From Microcaldota archaeon (GTDB lineage Archaea > Micrarchaeota > Micrarchaeia > Anstonellales > JAHKLY01), in assembly GCA_020854825.1 (NCBI GenBank), contig JAHKLY010000001.1, forward strand, positions 1 to 64,000: 64,000 nt of DNA, in the 5' to 3' direction. Below are positions 53,714 to 60,564 of this stretch, in pieces (the stretch's first letter is position 1; each line of letters begins with the position of its first letter). The notes under the pieces were generated by a model that searched no databases, was not told the DNA's origin, and saw nothing but the letters and a program-made list of their open reading frames with translations. The position numbers and the translations under genes are program-made.

Positions 53714-54544
53714 ATGAGATACACAAGAAATAAAGGTAAAATTATAAAAAAATCAATCATTATGTTGTCAGTTTTGTTAGCGATACTACTATTTCTGTTA
53801 GATTGTACAGAAACAATACACCCCGTACATATAACTAATGACAATCAAACAGATGAACAAACACAACTTAATAATCAGACAAACTCAGTTATTTCCCAAT
53901 CAACAAAAAACTCATTGGAAAAAATTGAAGCTTTTTTAAAACTTGATGAAGGATTGGAATATAAGGCCCAGTATTCCATTTATACAAATAAAACTACTCT
54001 GCTCACAAATAGTACGTTTTATCAAAAAGGAAATAAATATTACTTAAACATTAACCCAATATTTAAATCAGAAGAAGGAATTAATGAAAATTATTCTGGT
54101 GGACATTTATTCCAGTTAATTAATGAAACATATATTTGTGAAGAAAAAGTAAATACTAATCTAACCTGTTATGTCCCTCCCCAACCTATTTTTTATCAAA
54201 CAATATTATTAGTGGGAGATCCAGCATTACTATTGGAAGATGAGATAAACAAAAAAGGGATTGAACGTGTTTTTTCTAAAGATGATAATTATTCCTTTTA
54301 TCAGGAAACTCATGCTGGCATAATGAGTAATTGCTTTCATGCAGATGTAGACCCGGGACAATATGGCTCTAGTAATATGTTTAAATTTTGTTTTGCACCT
54401 AATGGAGTAGTAACCTATTTCGCTCGCAAAAGTATTAATGAAGTACTTTTATCACAGGAATTAATATCTGTTTCTTATAGTGTTTCTGATAATATATTTA
54501 ATTTACCTGTTGAACCTACGGAATATACCCAACCAAATTCCTAA
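53714..54544 (+). CDS. unknown lipoprotein-like surface protein
   Basis: A 276-aa product. Residues 14-30 are hydrophobic and end in a possible lipobox (LLFLLDC). A Thr/Asn/Gln-rich linker follows, then a beta-rich domain with about five cysteines (ETYICEEKVNTNLTCYVPPQ, NCFHADVD, KFCFAPNG). No family is recognised; the layout resembles LolA-like or periplasmic beta domains of archaeal surface lipoproteins. It lies between two Fe-S genes without obvious link to them. Confidence 0.68.
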   Translation: MRYTRNKGKIIKKSIIMLSVLLAILLFLLDCTETIHPVHITNDNQTDEQTQLNNQTNSVISQSTKNSLEKIEAFLKLDEGLEYKAQYSIYTNKTTLLTNSTFYQKGNKYYLNINPIFKSEEGINENYSGGHLFQLINETYICEEKVNTNLTCYVPPQPIFYQTILLVGDPALLLEDEINKKGIERVFSKDDNYSFYQETHAGIMSNCFHADVDPGQYGSSNMFKFCFAPNGVVTYFARKSINEVLLSQELISVSYSVSDNIFNLPVEPTEYTQPNS

Positions 54545-54670
54545 TTTCTTTCTCTTTTCTCAGGTATTTATCCTTAAATTATTTTTAGGAACTATGTTAT
54601 ATCTGAACACTAATATTTTTATAGATATATAACAAAATAATATATCTTTTAAATATTTTAGGAGATTAGA

Positions 54671-55057
54671 ATGGAAAAATACAATAAAAAAGTAATGGAT
54701 CATTTTTTGAATCCGCGCAATATGGGTAAAATGCAAAACCCAACAGTTACTGGTGAAGCAGGAAACGCAGTATGCGGAGACGTTTTATTTTTATATCTAA
54801 AAATAGAAAAGAATGAGGAAGGAAAAGACATAATCAAAGATGTTAAATTTGAAACATTTGGATGTGCAGCAGCAATAGCAACTTCTTCAGCGCTTACTGA
54901 AATAATCAAAGGAAAAACAATTGATGAAGCGCAAAGGGTTTCAAACAAAGATGTTGAAGAATATTTAGGTCAATTACCTTTAATTAAAAAACACTGCTCA
55001 AACTTAGCAGAAGATGCATTAAAAGATGCTTTGAAAAAATTAAAAGACAAAAAATAA
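54671..55057 (+). CDS. iscU: Fe-S cluster scaffold IscU/NifU-N
   Basis: A 128-aa scaffold with the three cluster ligands in place: Cys in NAVCGD (near 35), FGCAAAIATSS (near 63) and KKHCSNLA (near 112), and Asp next to the first. It assembles Fe-S clusters using sulfur from the desulfurase upstream. It follows a 126-bp gap holding a promoter (TATATAACA, then TTTTAAATATTTT) and AGGAG before the ATG. Confidence 0.95.
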   Translation: MEKYNKKVMDHFLNPRNMGKMQNPTVTGEAGNAVCGDVLFLYLKIEKNEEGKDIIKDVKFETFGCAAAIATSSALTEIIKGKTIDEAQRVSNKDVEEYLGQLPLIKKHCSNLAEDALKDALKKLKDKK

Positions 55058-55059
55058 AA

Positions 55060-55572
55060 TTAAATCTTTTCATAAAATTCTTCTAAAGGTTTTCTCTTTC
55101 TTTCACCTTGTTTAATATCTGGATAACCTATTGGAATTACGAAGGGAATTAAATATTTGTCTGGAATATCTAAAACTTGTTTTATCTTATTTTCATCTAT
55201 CACACCAACATAACATGTTCCTAAACCTAATTCAGTTGCTTTTAATACTAAAAATGTAGATGAAATCGTGCAATCAATAATAGCAAATTTTTTTCCCCTT
55301 TCTTCTGGGTCTGGATATGGTGTTGGATCAACAGCACAAATAAGAATAGAAGGTGCAGTATAAACAAAATCCTGTTTAAATGCTTGTTCTTTTTTTAACT
55401 TATCTTTTAAATCGTTTGAATTAATAATGTAAATTTTTTGTGATTGAGTATTTCTTGCTGTTGGTGCTAATCTAGCAACATTTATTAATTTTTTAATTAA
55501 ATCATCGGGTATTTCATCTGATTTGAATTTTCTTACACTATATCTCGCATCTATAACTTTATCTAAATTCAT
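55060..55572 (-). CDS. nitroreductase-family flavoprotein
   Basis: A 170-aa FMN-binding nitroreductase-fold protein: DARYSVRKFKSDEIPDDLI at the N-terminus (RxSxRxF motif), LAPTARNTQSQKIYI, LKATELGLGTCYVG and PFVIPIGYPD. Family members reduce quinones, nitro compounds or flavins. Substrate unknown. It is convergent with iscU. Confidence 0.9.
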   Translation of the reverse strand: MNLDKVIDARYSVRKFKSDEIPDDLIKKLINVARLAPTARNTQSQKIYIINSNDLKDKLKKEQAFKQDFVYTAPSILICAVDPTPYPDPEERGKKFAIIDCTISSTFLVLKATELGLGTCYVGVIDENKIKQVLDIPDKYLIPFVIPIGYPDIKQGERKRKPLEEFYEKI

Positions 55573-55659
55573 AATATCAACTCCTACATATAGTTATAAA
55601 ACTTAATATTTATATATCAGATTAACAAATTTTAAAATGTTTATTAGATAGGTGATTAA

Positions 55660-55842
55660 ATGGTAAGTGTAGATAAAGAAAAATGTATAGGATGCGGCGC
55701 ATGTGTAGCAGTATGTTCAGAAGTATTTGAATTAACATCAGAAGGAAAAGCAAAAGTAAAAGATAGTTATGCTGGTGGAAATGAAGAATGTATTGATCAA
55801 GCGGTTAGTATCTGTCCGGTTCAAGCAATTAAAAAGTTTTAA
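55660..55842 (+). CDS. ferredoxin, single 4Fe-4S cluster
   Basis: A 60-aa ferredoxin: CIGCGACVAVC gives three ligands (with CSEVFEL) and CPVQAI the last; a further Cys (EECIDQAV) may replace a second cluster as a disulfide. Monocluster ferredoxins of this type serve as low-potential electron carriers. GGTGATTAA precedes the ATG. It may serve the nitroreductase encoded next to it on the other strand. Confidence 0.92.
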   Translation: MVSVDKEKCIGCGACVAVCSEVFELTSEGKAKVKDSYAGGNEECIDQAVSICPVQAIKKF

Positions 55843-55843
55843 T

Positions 55844-57187
55844 TTATCCGAGAATCTCATCAGCTATTTGATCTGGTTTGAAAGGAATAAGATCTTCGTA
55901 TTCTTGTCCTACACCAACATAAACAACTGGTATATTTGTTGCGCGAGGTATGGAAATTGCATTTCCTCCTTTTGCATCACAATCTAATTTTGTTAAAATA
56001 ACACCCTGTATTTTTACAGCTTGGTTGAATTCTTTTATTTGATCTATAACAGAATGCCCTGCTATACTCTCACCAATATAAATAGTTAAATCAGGTTCAA
56101 TAATTCGTCCTAATTTCCTTAATTGATCTACTAAATTTTTGTTTGTTTCTTGTCTGCCTGCAGAATCAATTAAAACCGCATCTAAATTATTGGACTTTGC
56201 ATGATTAACAGCATCATATGCAATAGAAGTTGGGTCTGCACCATATTTGCCTTTTATTACTTTTTTATTTAATCTTTCACCATGAATGCCTATCTGCTCA
56301 ATGGCTGCTGCTCTAAAAGTATCTGATGCTGATAAAACAGAACTTAAATTATTATTTTCAAGAAGTTTTGATACTTTTGCAATTGTTGTTGTTTTTCCTG
56401 CACCATTGGGCCCTATAAATAAAATCTTGTACGGTTTTTTACCGTATTTTACTTTTTCTACTAAATCAAATCTATCTTCATGATCCATTATGTTAATTAA
56501 AGCTTGTTTTATTGATTCTCTAATTTGTTCTTCTAAGTCAGATTTATCTAATTCCTTATCCACTAAAGAAGTTCTTATCTCTTCTTTCAACGCACTTGCT
56601 ACATCTAAATTAACATCACTTTCTAATAATGAAAGTTCTAATTCCTCTAATAAAGAATTGATATCTTTTTCTTTTATTTTAATTTTTCTTGAAATTAATC
56701 CTCTTAATCTACTTTCTAAACTTAGTTTAATCTTTTTATCTTGTTTAGGTTTAATTTCTTCTATTGGTTTTTCAATCTTTGGTTCTTGTTTAGGTTTTTC
56801 AATTTCTATTTCTTCGTGTTTTTCAATTACTTGTTTAATTTCTACTGGTTTTTCTTCTTCGTTTTCTTCAATTTTTTCTTTTTCTTTTGGTTCATCTTTT
56901 AATTCTTTATTTTCAATTTTTTCCTTTTCTTCTGTTGCTTCTTTCTCCTCAGTTTTTTTCTTTACTTCTTTCTTTTCTTTTGGTTTTTCATCTTCTTGTG
57001 TTTTAGTTGTTTCTTGTTTTTTTGGTTCTTGCTGTTTTTCTGGTGCATTGTCTAGTGTTTCCTCCTCTTTTGAGTCTTCATTTATCTCTTCAATCTCTTC
57101 TTTAATCTCTTCCTTCTGTTTTTCTTCTTCTTTTTTTGTTAATTTATTAACAAACCCACTTAATTTATCTTTAAGAAGACCAAACAT
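55844..57187 (-). CDS. ftsY: signal recognition particle receptor FtsY
   Basis: A 447-aa SRP receptor GTPase. The first ~160 residues are an extreme Lys/Glu/Pro-rich region (repeated KEKKE, EEKPVEI, KPKQE-like runs). The NG domain follows: GPNGAGKTTTIAKV (G1, near 265), SASDTFRAAAIEQ, DSAGRQETNKNL (G3), TKLDCDAKGG (G4) and YVGVGQEYEDLIPF. It docks ribosomes with SRP at the membrane. ATG 57187 follows GGTGGT. It is the last gene of the pfdA-rplX-eif6-L31e-L39e-PDCD5-S19e run. Confidence 0.96.
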   Translation of the reverse strand: MFGLLKDKLSGFVNKLTKKEEEKQKEEIKEEIEEINEDSKEEETLDNAPEKQQEPKKQETTKTQEDEKPKEKKEVKKKTEEKEATEEKEKIENKELKDEPKEKEKIEENEEEKPVEIKQVIEKHEEIEIEKPKQEPKIEKPIEEIKPKQDKKIKLSLESRLRGLISRKIKIKEKDINSLLEELELSLLESDVNLDVASALKEEIRTSLVDKELDKSDLEEQIRESIKQALINIMDHEDRFDLVEKVKYGKKPYKILFIGPNGAGKTTTIAKVSKLLENNNLSSVLSASDTFRAAAIEQIGIHGERLNKKVIKGKYGADPTSIAYDAVNHAKSNNLDAVLIDSAGRQETNKNLVDQLRKLGRIIEPDLTIYIGESIAGHSVIDQIKEFNQAVKIQGVILTKLDCDAKGGNAISIPRATNIPVVYVGVGQEYEDLIPFKPDQIADEILG

Positions 57188-57199
57188 TAATACCACCAA

Positions 57200-57598
57200 T
57201 TACTCTTTTTCAGATTCTTGTACATTTTTACTCAAATCTTGTAGTTTTTGTATTAAATTTTGGAATTCTTTACTCATTTTTTCTAATTCTGTTGAATATA
57301 TGTTTATATCTGTGTCTAATTTTTCTAAAACTGCGTTTGCATCCTGTTCTGAGAATAATCCATTAGAAAAAGCTGCTATTACCTTTTTTGAATCTTTAAT
57401 TTCTACTTTTGCGAAAATACCTGCGCCTAATGGCAATAACGCAGTTTTTGAGTTTTCTAAATTAACAACTGCTTCTTTAGACATCATTAATTCCTGTAAT
57501 GCTTGTTCTATTTGTTGAATTGTATTCTGCATTTGTCTTGCCTGATACTCATACATTTGCATTTCATATGCAATTTTATGTTTTCCTTCTTCATTCAT
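57200..57598 (-). CDS. pfdA: prefoldin subunit alpha
   Basis: A 132-aa chaperone subunit with two coiled-coil arms joined by a beta hairpin: the first helix to about residue 40, SKTALLPLGAGIFAKVEI with GLFSEQDANAVLEKLDT in the centre, and the last helix to the end. It binds unfolded proteins and hands them to the thermosome. It lies between rplX and ftsY, an arrangement conserved in archaea. Confidence 0.94.
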   Translation of the reverse strand: MNEEGKHKIAYEMQMYEYQARQMQNTIQQIEQALQELMMSKEAVVNLENSKTALLPLGAGIFAKVEIKDSKKVIAAFSNGLFSEQDANAVLEKLDTDINIYSTELEKMSKEFQNLIQKLQDLSKNVQESEKE

Positions 57599-57600
57599 AA

Positions 57601-57777
57601 TTACACCTTTTCTACTTTATCAATTTTTATTTGGGTTCTTTTTAATTTTTGATGTTTTGAACCAAAAAATTTGTATATTTTTTCTGTTGCATCAAATTCT
57701 CCTTTTGCTTCAATCCCTTTTTTAAAGGTTCTACTTTCTCTACCCAACTTTATTGTACCTATAATATTATATTTCAT
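57601..57777 (-). CDS. rplX: 50S ribosomal protein LX (L18Ae family)
   Basis: A 58-aa protein with the LX pattern: YNIIGTIKLGRESRTFKKGI and ATEKIYKFFGSKHQKLKRTQI. It is found only in archaea, as a short version of eukaryotic L18a. ATG 57777 follows GAGGTG. It lies between eif6 and pfdA as in most archaea. Confidence 0.9.
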   Translation of the reverse strand: MKYNIIGTIKLGRESRTFKKGIEAKGEFDATEKIYKFFGSKHQKLKRTQIKIDKVEKV

Positions 57778-57787
57778 AAATTTCACC

Positions 57788-58453
57788 TCATATCAATTCT
57801 AATCCCTCTTGGATTCTTTGTAATTCAAATCCAGTTGTTAAATCTCCTACAACACAGCCTTTGGAATTTGCAACAAGACATAATCCCACAAAATATGATC
57901 CTGTGTTTGCAGTACTATTTATTCCATTTACTTTAAATATTTCTTCTAACTCTTTTAATTGCGTTTCTCGTATATCATTATATACTACAAATCCTTTATT
58001 TGTTACTGCGCAAAGACTACCTACTACTTCATAACCTTTGATATCTATGGGAACTAGATTAATCCCTAAAAATTCACTGAATCTGTCTGCTTCTTCTTTT
58101 GGAATATTTTTATTAATTATTCCTCCTTTATCATTTATTGATAAATTATTGCCAATCGCATTAAACTTTCCTTCAGATACATATACATTTAAATTCAATT
58201 TTTTTAATTCTTCTAATTCAACATCAGAAATCAAAGAAGGAACAATAATTCCATTTGAATTCAAAACTGCATATATTCCTAAAAGCCCTGTACCTCCAAT
58301 TGATACTTTTTTTGTCTCCACTCCTAAAGTATTTTGTATTTTTTCTACTAGTTCATCTGGCATGTGTTTTGCAACTAAGCAAATACTGTCATTTGCTATT
58401 GCATAAACACCAATGAATGGGTTGCCATATACGCTTGCTTTTGTGTTTCTCAT
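57788..58453 (-). CDS. eif6: translation initiation factor aIF6
   Basis: A 221-aa anti-association factor for the large ribosomal subunit, built from five similar alpha/beta blades: the N-terminal GNPFIGVYAIANDSIC, GGTGLLGIYAVLNSNGII, GKFNAIGNNLSINDKGG, VVGSLCAVTNKGFVV and YFVGLCLVANSKGCVVGD. Length is normal. It is in an operon with L31e upstream and LX downstream. Confidence 0.96.
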   Translation of the reverse strand: MRNTKASVYGNPFIGVYAIANDSICLVAKHMPDELVEKIQNTLGVETKKVSIGGTGLLGIYAVLNSNGIIVPSLISDVELEELKKLNLNVYVSEGKFNAIGNNLSINDKGGIINKNIPKEEADRFSEFLGINLVPIDIKGYEVVGSLCAVTNKGFVVYNDIRETQLKELEEIFKVNGINSTANTGSYFVGLCLVANSKGCVVGDLTTGFELQRIQEGLELI

Positions 58454-58459
58454 ATTAAT

Positions 58460-58894
58460 CTACTTCTTTAAATCCTTAATCATCTCTTTTTTTGGGGCTG
58501 CTGCTATTTTTTGTTCTCTTTGTATTTCCTTCTCTAACTCTTTTTTCTTTTCATCTGCTTTTATCTCTTCTTCTGTCCTTTCATCTTCTTTAGGCTTTGG
58601 TTTTTCTTTTGGTTTTTCTATTTTTTTCTCTACTTTTTCATCTATCAATCTTGCAATTAATTTATCTCCTTCTTTAGTTACCTTAATTTTTATTTTTCTT
58701 GGCGGTTTTTTAATTCCTCTTTGCCAGATAGTTGAATTTACAGCCTCACTTAAAAAAACGTGATCTATTGTTACTTTCATGTGTTTTGCTAAAAATTCCC
58801 GTATTACTTTAATCGCTTTTGGAACTCTTCTTGGTCGTGGAACATCAAAAACTTTTCTTAATGGTATTGTATATACTCTTTCTATATCTGTCAT
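58460..58894 (-). CDS. rpl31e: 50S ribosomal protein L31e with a charged C-terminal extension
   Basis: A 144-aa protein. Residues 1-88 are a standard L31e (ERVYTIPLRKVFDVPRPRR, KHMKVTIDHVFLSEAVNSTIW). The last ~55 residues form a Lys/Glu/Pro-rich tail ending AAAPKKEMIKDLKK, absent from typical members of about 90 residues. ATG 58894 follows GGTGAG. The protein sits near the peptide exit tunnel, where a tail could reach into solvent. Confidence 0.93.
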   Translation of the reverse strand: MTDIERVYTIPLRKVFDVPRPRRVPKAIKVIREFLAKHMKVTIDHVFLSEAVNSTIWQRGIKKPPRKIKIKVTKEGDKLIARLIDEKVEKKIEKPKEKPKPKEDERTEEEIKADEKKKELEKEIQREQKIAAAPKKEMIKDLKK

Positions 58895-58899
58895 TTTTC

Positions 58900-59118
58900 T
58901 CACCTTCTTTTATTTTTTCCTCTCCTTATTTTTGGTTCTGTTTGTTTCTTATTTAATGTTGAACCGACTTTAAGGCTGTTTCTTCTCCAATGTCTTCTTT
59001 CCTTATTCTGTACTACTTTTCTATTTGTTTTTGCTACTACCCATACAGGCATTCTCCTATTCTGCTTTTTTGCTTTTACAAGAATGTCTTTTTCATCTTT
59101 ATTTTTTATACTTCCCAT
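58900..59118 (-). CDS. rpl39e: 50S ribosomal protein L39e with a basic C-terminal extension
   Basis: A 72-aa protein. Residues 1-51 are L39e ([19 protein letters not shown] and [10 protein letters not shown]). The remaining ~20 residues ([20 protein letters not shown]) are an extra basic tail; family members usually stop near residue 51. ATG 59118 follows AAGGTGATATTT. L39e lines the exit tunnel. It lies between the PDCD5-like and L31e genes. Confidence 0.93.
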   Translation of the reverse strand: MGSIKNKDEKDILVKAKKQNRRMPVWVVAKTNRKVVQNKERRHWRRNSLKVGSTLNKKQTEPKIRRGKNKRR

Positions 59119-59123
59119 AAATA

Positions 59124-59384
59124 TCACCTTTTTATTTCAAACTTGGGTTCATAATTACTTCTTAAAGACTGCAATATTTCAATTATTTCATCTTCTTTTA
59201 ATCTTTTTTTAATTTCATTTATGTTTTGTAATAACAAAGCTACTGTTGAAAAATATAACTTTTCATTGCTTAGTCTTACATTCATAAGTCTTTCATATGC
59301 TTTAGGTTCTAATATTCTATTTATCTTTACTTTTATTTGTTGCTCTTTTCTTATCTTTTCTTGCAGTTTCTCTTTATCTATCAT
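59124..59384 (-). CDS. PDCD5/TFAR19-family DNA-binding protein
   Basis: An 86-aa helical protein, ending in KFEIKR as in archaeal PDCD5 homologues. The core reads [22 protein letters not shown] and [19 protein letters not shown]. The family forms a three-helix bundle and binds DNA; its place beside S19e and L39e is conserved in archaea and suggests a ribosomal or translation-linked role. Its ATG overlaps the rps19e stop by one base. Confidence 0.88.
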   Translation of the reverse strand: MIDKEKLQEKIRKEQQIKVKINRILEPKAYERLMNVRLSNEKLYFSTVALLLQNINEIKKRLKEDEIIEILQSLRSNYEPKFEIKR

Positions 59385-59800
59385 TATTGTCCCTCTGCAA
59401 CCTGTTTTGCAATATTATCTAGGAATTTTTTCCCTTTACCTGTTATAACTCTGCCTGTTTTTGCTTTTTTTATAAATCCTTGTTTTTCTAATTCTTGTAG
59501 TCCTCTCCTAATTATTGCTCCGCCTGCATCATAATGTTTTGAAGGTCTTCTACCTCTATTTTTTTTTCCTCCATAGTGAGTTCTCAATCTATTAACACCT
59601 ACTGAAGGAGTAGTATATGCCTGTCTCAACAAAGATGCCATTCTAATATACCAAAAGTTTGGTTGATCTGGTCTCCTTTCAACATGAGCTCCAGATTTAA
59701 CATATTTAATAAATTCTGGTCTTTCTATGCCCATCTTTTCCAATTCGTCTGCTGCTTGTTCTATAAGCTTTCCTGGTTGTACATCAAATACAGTTACCAT
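59384..59800 (-). CDS. rps19e: 30S ribosomal protein S19e
   Basis: A 138-aa S19e: VFDVQPGKLIEQAADELEKM, FIKYVKSGAHVERRPDQPN, FWYIRMASLLRQAY, RTHYGGKKNRGRRPSKH and GLQELEKQGFIKKAKTGRVI. It is needed for small-subunit maturation. GAGGTG lies before the ATG at 59800. It heads the S19e-PDCD5-L39e-L31e-eif6-LX-pfdA-ftsY operon. Confidence 0.96.
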   Translation of the reverse strand: MVTVFDVQPGKLIEQAADELEKMGIERPEFIKYVKSGAHVERRPDQPNFWYIRMASLLRQAYTTPSVGVNRLRTHYGGKKNRGRRPSKHYDAGGAIIRRGLQELEKQGFIKKAKTGRVITGKGKKFLDNIAKQVAEGQ

Positions 59801-59814
59801 TCATTTCACCTCAT

Positions 59815-59936
59815 TTCCATTATCTTCTAAGAAACTCAAAATCAGCTGGAAAATCTCAACTGGAAATTGCTTTGTGGATTAAACTCCTAACCACTAACTT
59901 TGCCTGGAATGTATATTCTTATTAAAAGAAGGATAT
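59815..59936 (-). promoter_or_regulatory. leader of the rps19e operon with direct repeats
   Basis: A 120-base gene-free stretch upstream of rps19e. On the minus strand it holds two copies of a short direct repeat, TTTCCAGTTGA and TTTCCAGCTGA, 15 bases apart, and a weak GTGG/CCAC hairpin upstream of them. It contains the operon promoter and could be an autoregulatory mRNA leader, but no known ribosomal-protein leader motif is recognised. Confidence 0.3.
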
Positions 59937-60215
59937 TTAAAGCTTTCTTTCTGTGTCACAAGCTTTGCAAATATAAATATCTGGTAGTTTTGCGCATTTT
60001 TTAATTTCTAGCGTTTTTCCTTTTATCCATAAAGTATGGCATTTCTTACAAAATAGCTTTTTTTGCTCCTTTGTTAAGCGCAAATTAACTTTTGTTCTTA
60101 TTTTATCAACTAATTCTAAATATCGTTTAGATCTTTCAGGATGTTTATCAAACTCCTCTTGCGCTAACTTAAATAGAATTTCAATCCTTTCCTGCGCTAT
60201 TTTTTGTTTATTCAT
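59937..60215 (-). CDS. rnp4: ribonuclease P protein component 4 (Rpp21/Rpr2)
   Basis: A 92-aa protein. The N-terminal two-helix part (AQERIEILFKLAQEEFDKHP, RSKRYLELVDKIRTKV) and zinc ribbon (FCKKCHTLWI, then IYICKACDTER) match RNP4/Rpp21. The fourth ligand pair is CxxC as usual. It binds the specificity domain of RNase P RNA with RNP1. ATG 60215 lies 19 bases from the 3' end of the tRNA-Ile gene, so a joint transcript of tRNA and a tRNA-processing protein is possible. Confidence 0.9.
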   Translation of the reverse strand: MNKQKIAQERIEILFKLAQEEFDKHPERSKRYLELVDKIRTKVNLRLTKEQKKLFCKKCHTLWIKGKTLEIKKCAKLPDIYICKACDTERKL

Positions 60216-60234
60216 TTTTATCACAAATAGAAAA

Positions 60235-60466
60235 TGGGCCAGGGGAGATTTGTTCTACCTGTTTCTTTCTTTTTGGTTGAGATTTTTCTTTCTTTTTAAA
60301 GAAAGAAAAAGGTCATTGAACTCCCGGCCACCGGTTAGCTTAGAGCTATATAATGCCCACAAATTAATGTGCAAACATCATAGGTCATATAAGACCGGCG
60401 CTCCAACCATTTTAGGTCTTGGTTGAAATAATATTTTCAACACAAAGCTGACTAAGCTACTGGCCC
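60235..60466 (-). tRNA. tRNA-Ile (anticodon UAU) with three introns
   Basis: The 232-nt gene gives a 75-nt tRNA after removal of introns at 60449-60410 (D loop, 40 nt), 60387-60337 (37/38, 51 nt) and 60315-60250 (T loop 58/59, 66 nt). Mature arms: acceptor GGGCCAG/CTGGCCC with discriminator A; D stem GCTT/GAGC with loop AGTC|TGGTTG; anticodon stem CCGGT/ACCGG with loop CTTATA|A; T stem GGGAG/CTCCC with loop TTCAA|AT. Central BHB helices: TTAG/CTAA (bulges TC|A, AA|T), CTTA/TAAG (TA|T, CT|A) and GTTC/GAAC (AA|T, relaxed 3' bulge AA|ATC). Intron 3 holds a 12-bp hairpin (TTTTTCTTTCTT/AAGAAAGAAAAA). Confidence 0.9.
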
Positions 60467-60564
60467 ATAAATAATTTTTGTACTAATATTGTTATTGCAC
60501 ATCTTTAAAAAGATTTTTACTGCTTAGAAACTCTTTTAAAAGGGATTAATTAAATAATAATTGT

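Noticed and set aside
56490-57518. Plus-strand frame of 342 codons, Ser/Phe-rich
   Set aside because: It is the antisense of the K/E-rich region of ftsY and prefoldin, where AAA/GAA codons read as TTT/TTC.
59815-59936. C/D box sRNA in the rps19e leader
   Set aside because: A CTGA is present but no convincing box C or kink-turn; kept only as a low-confidence leader.
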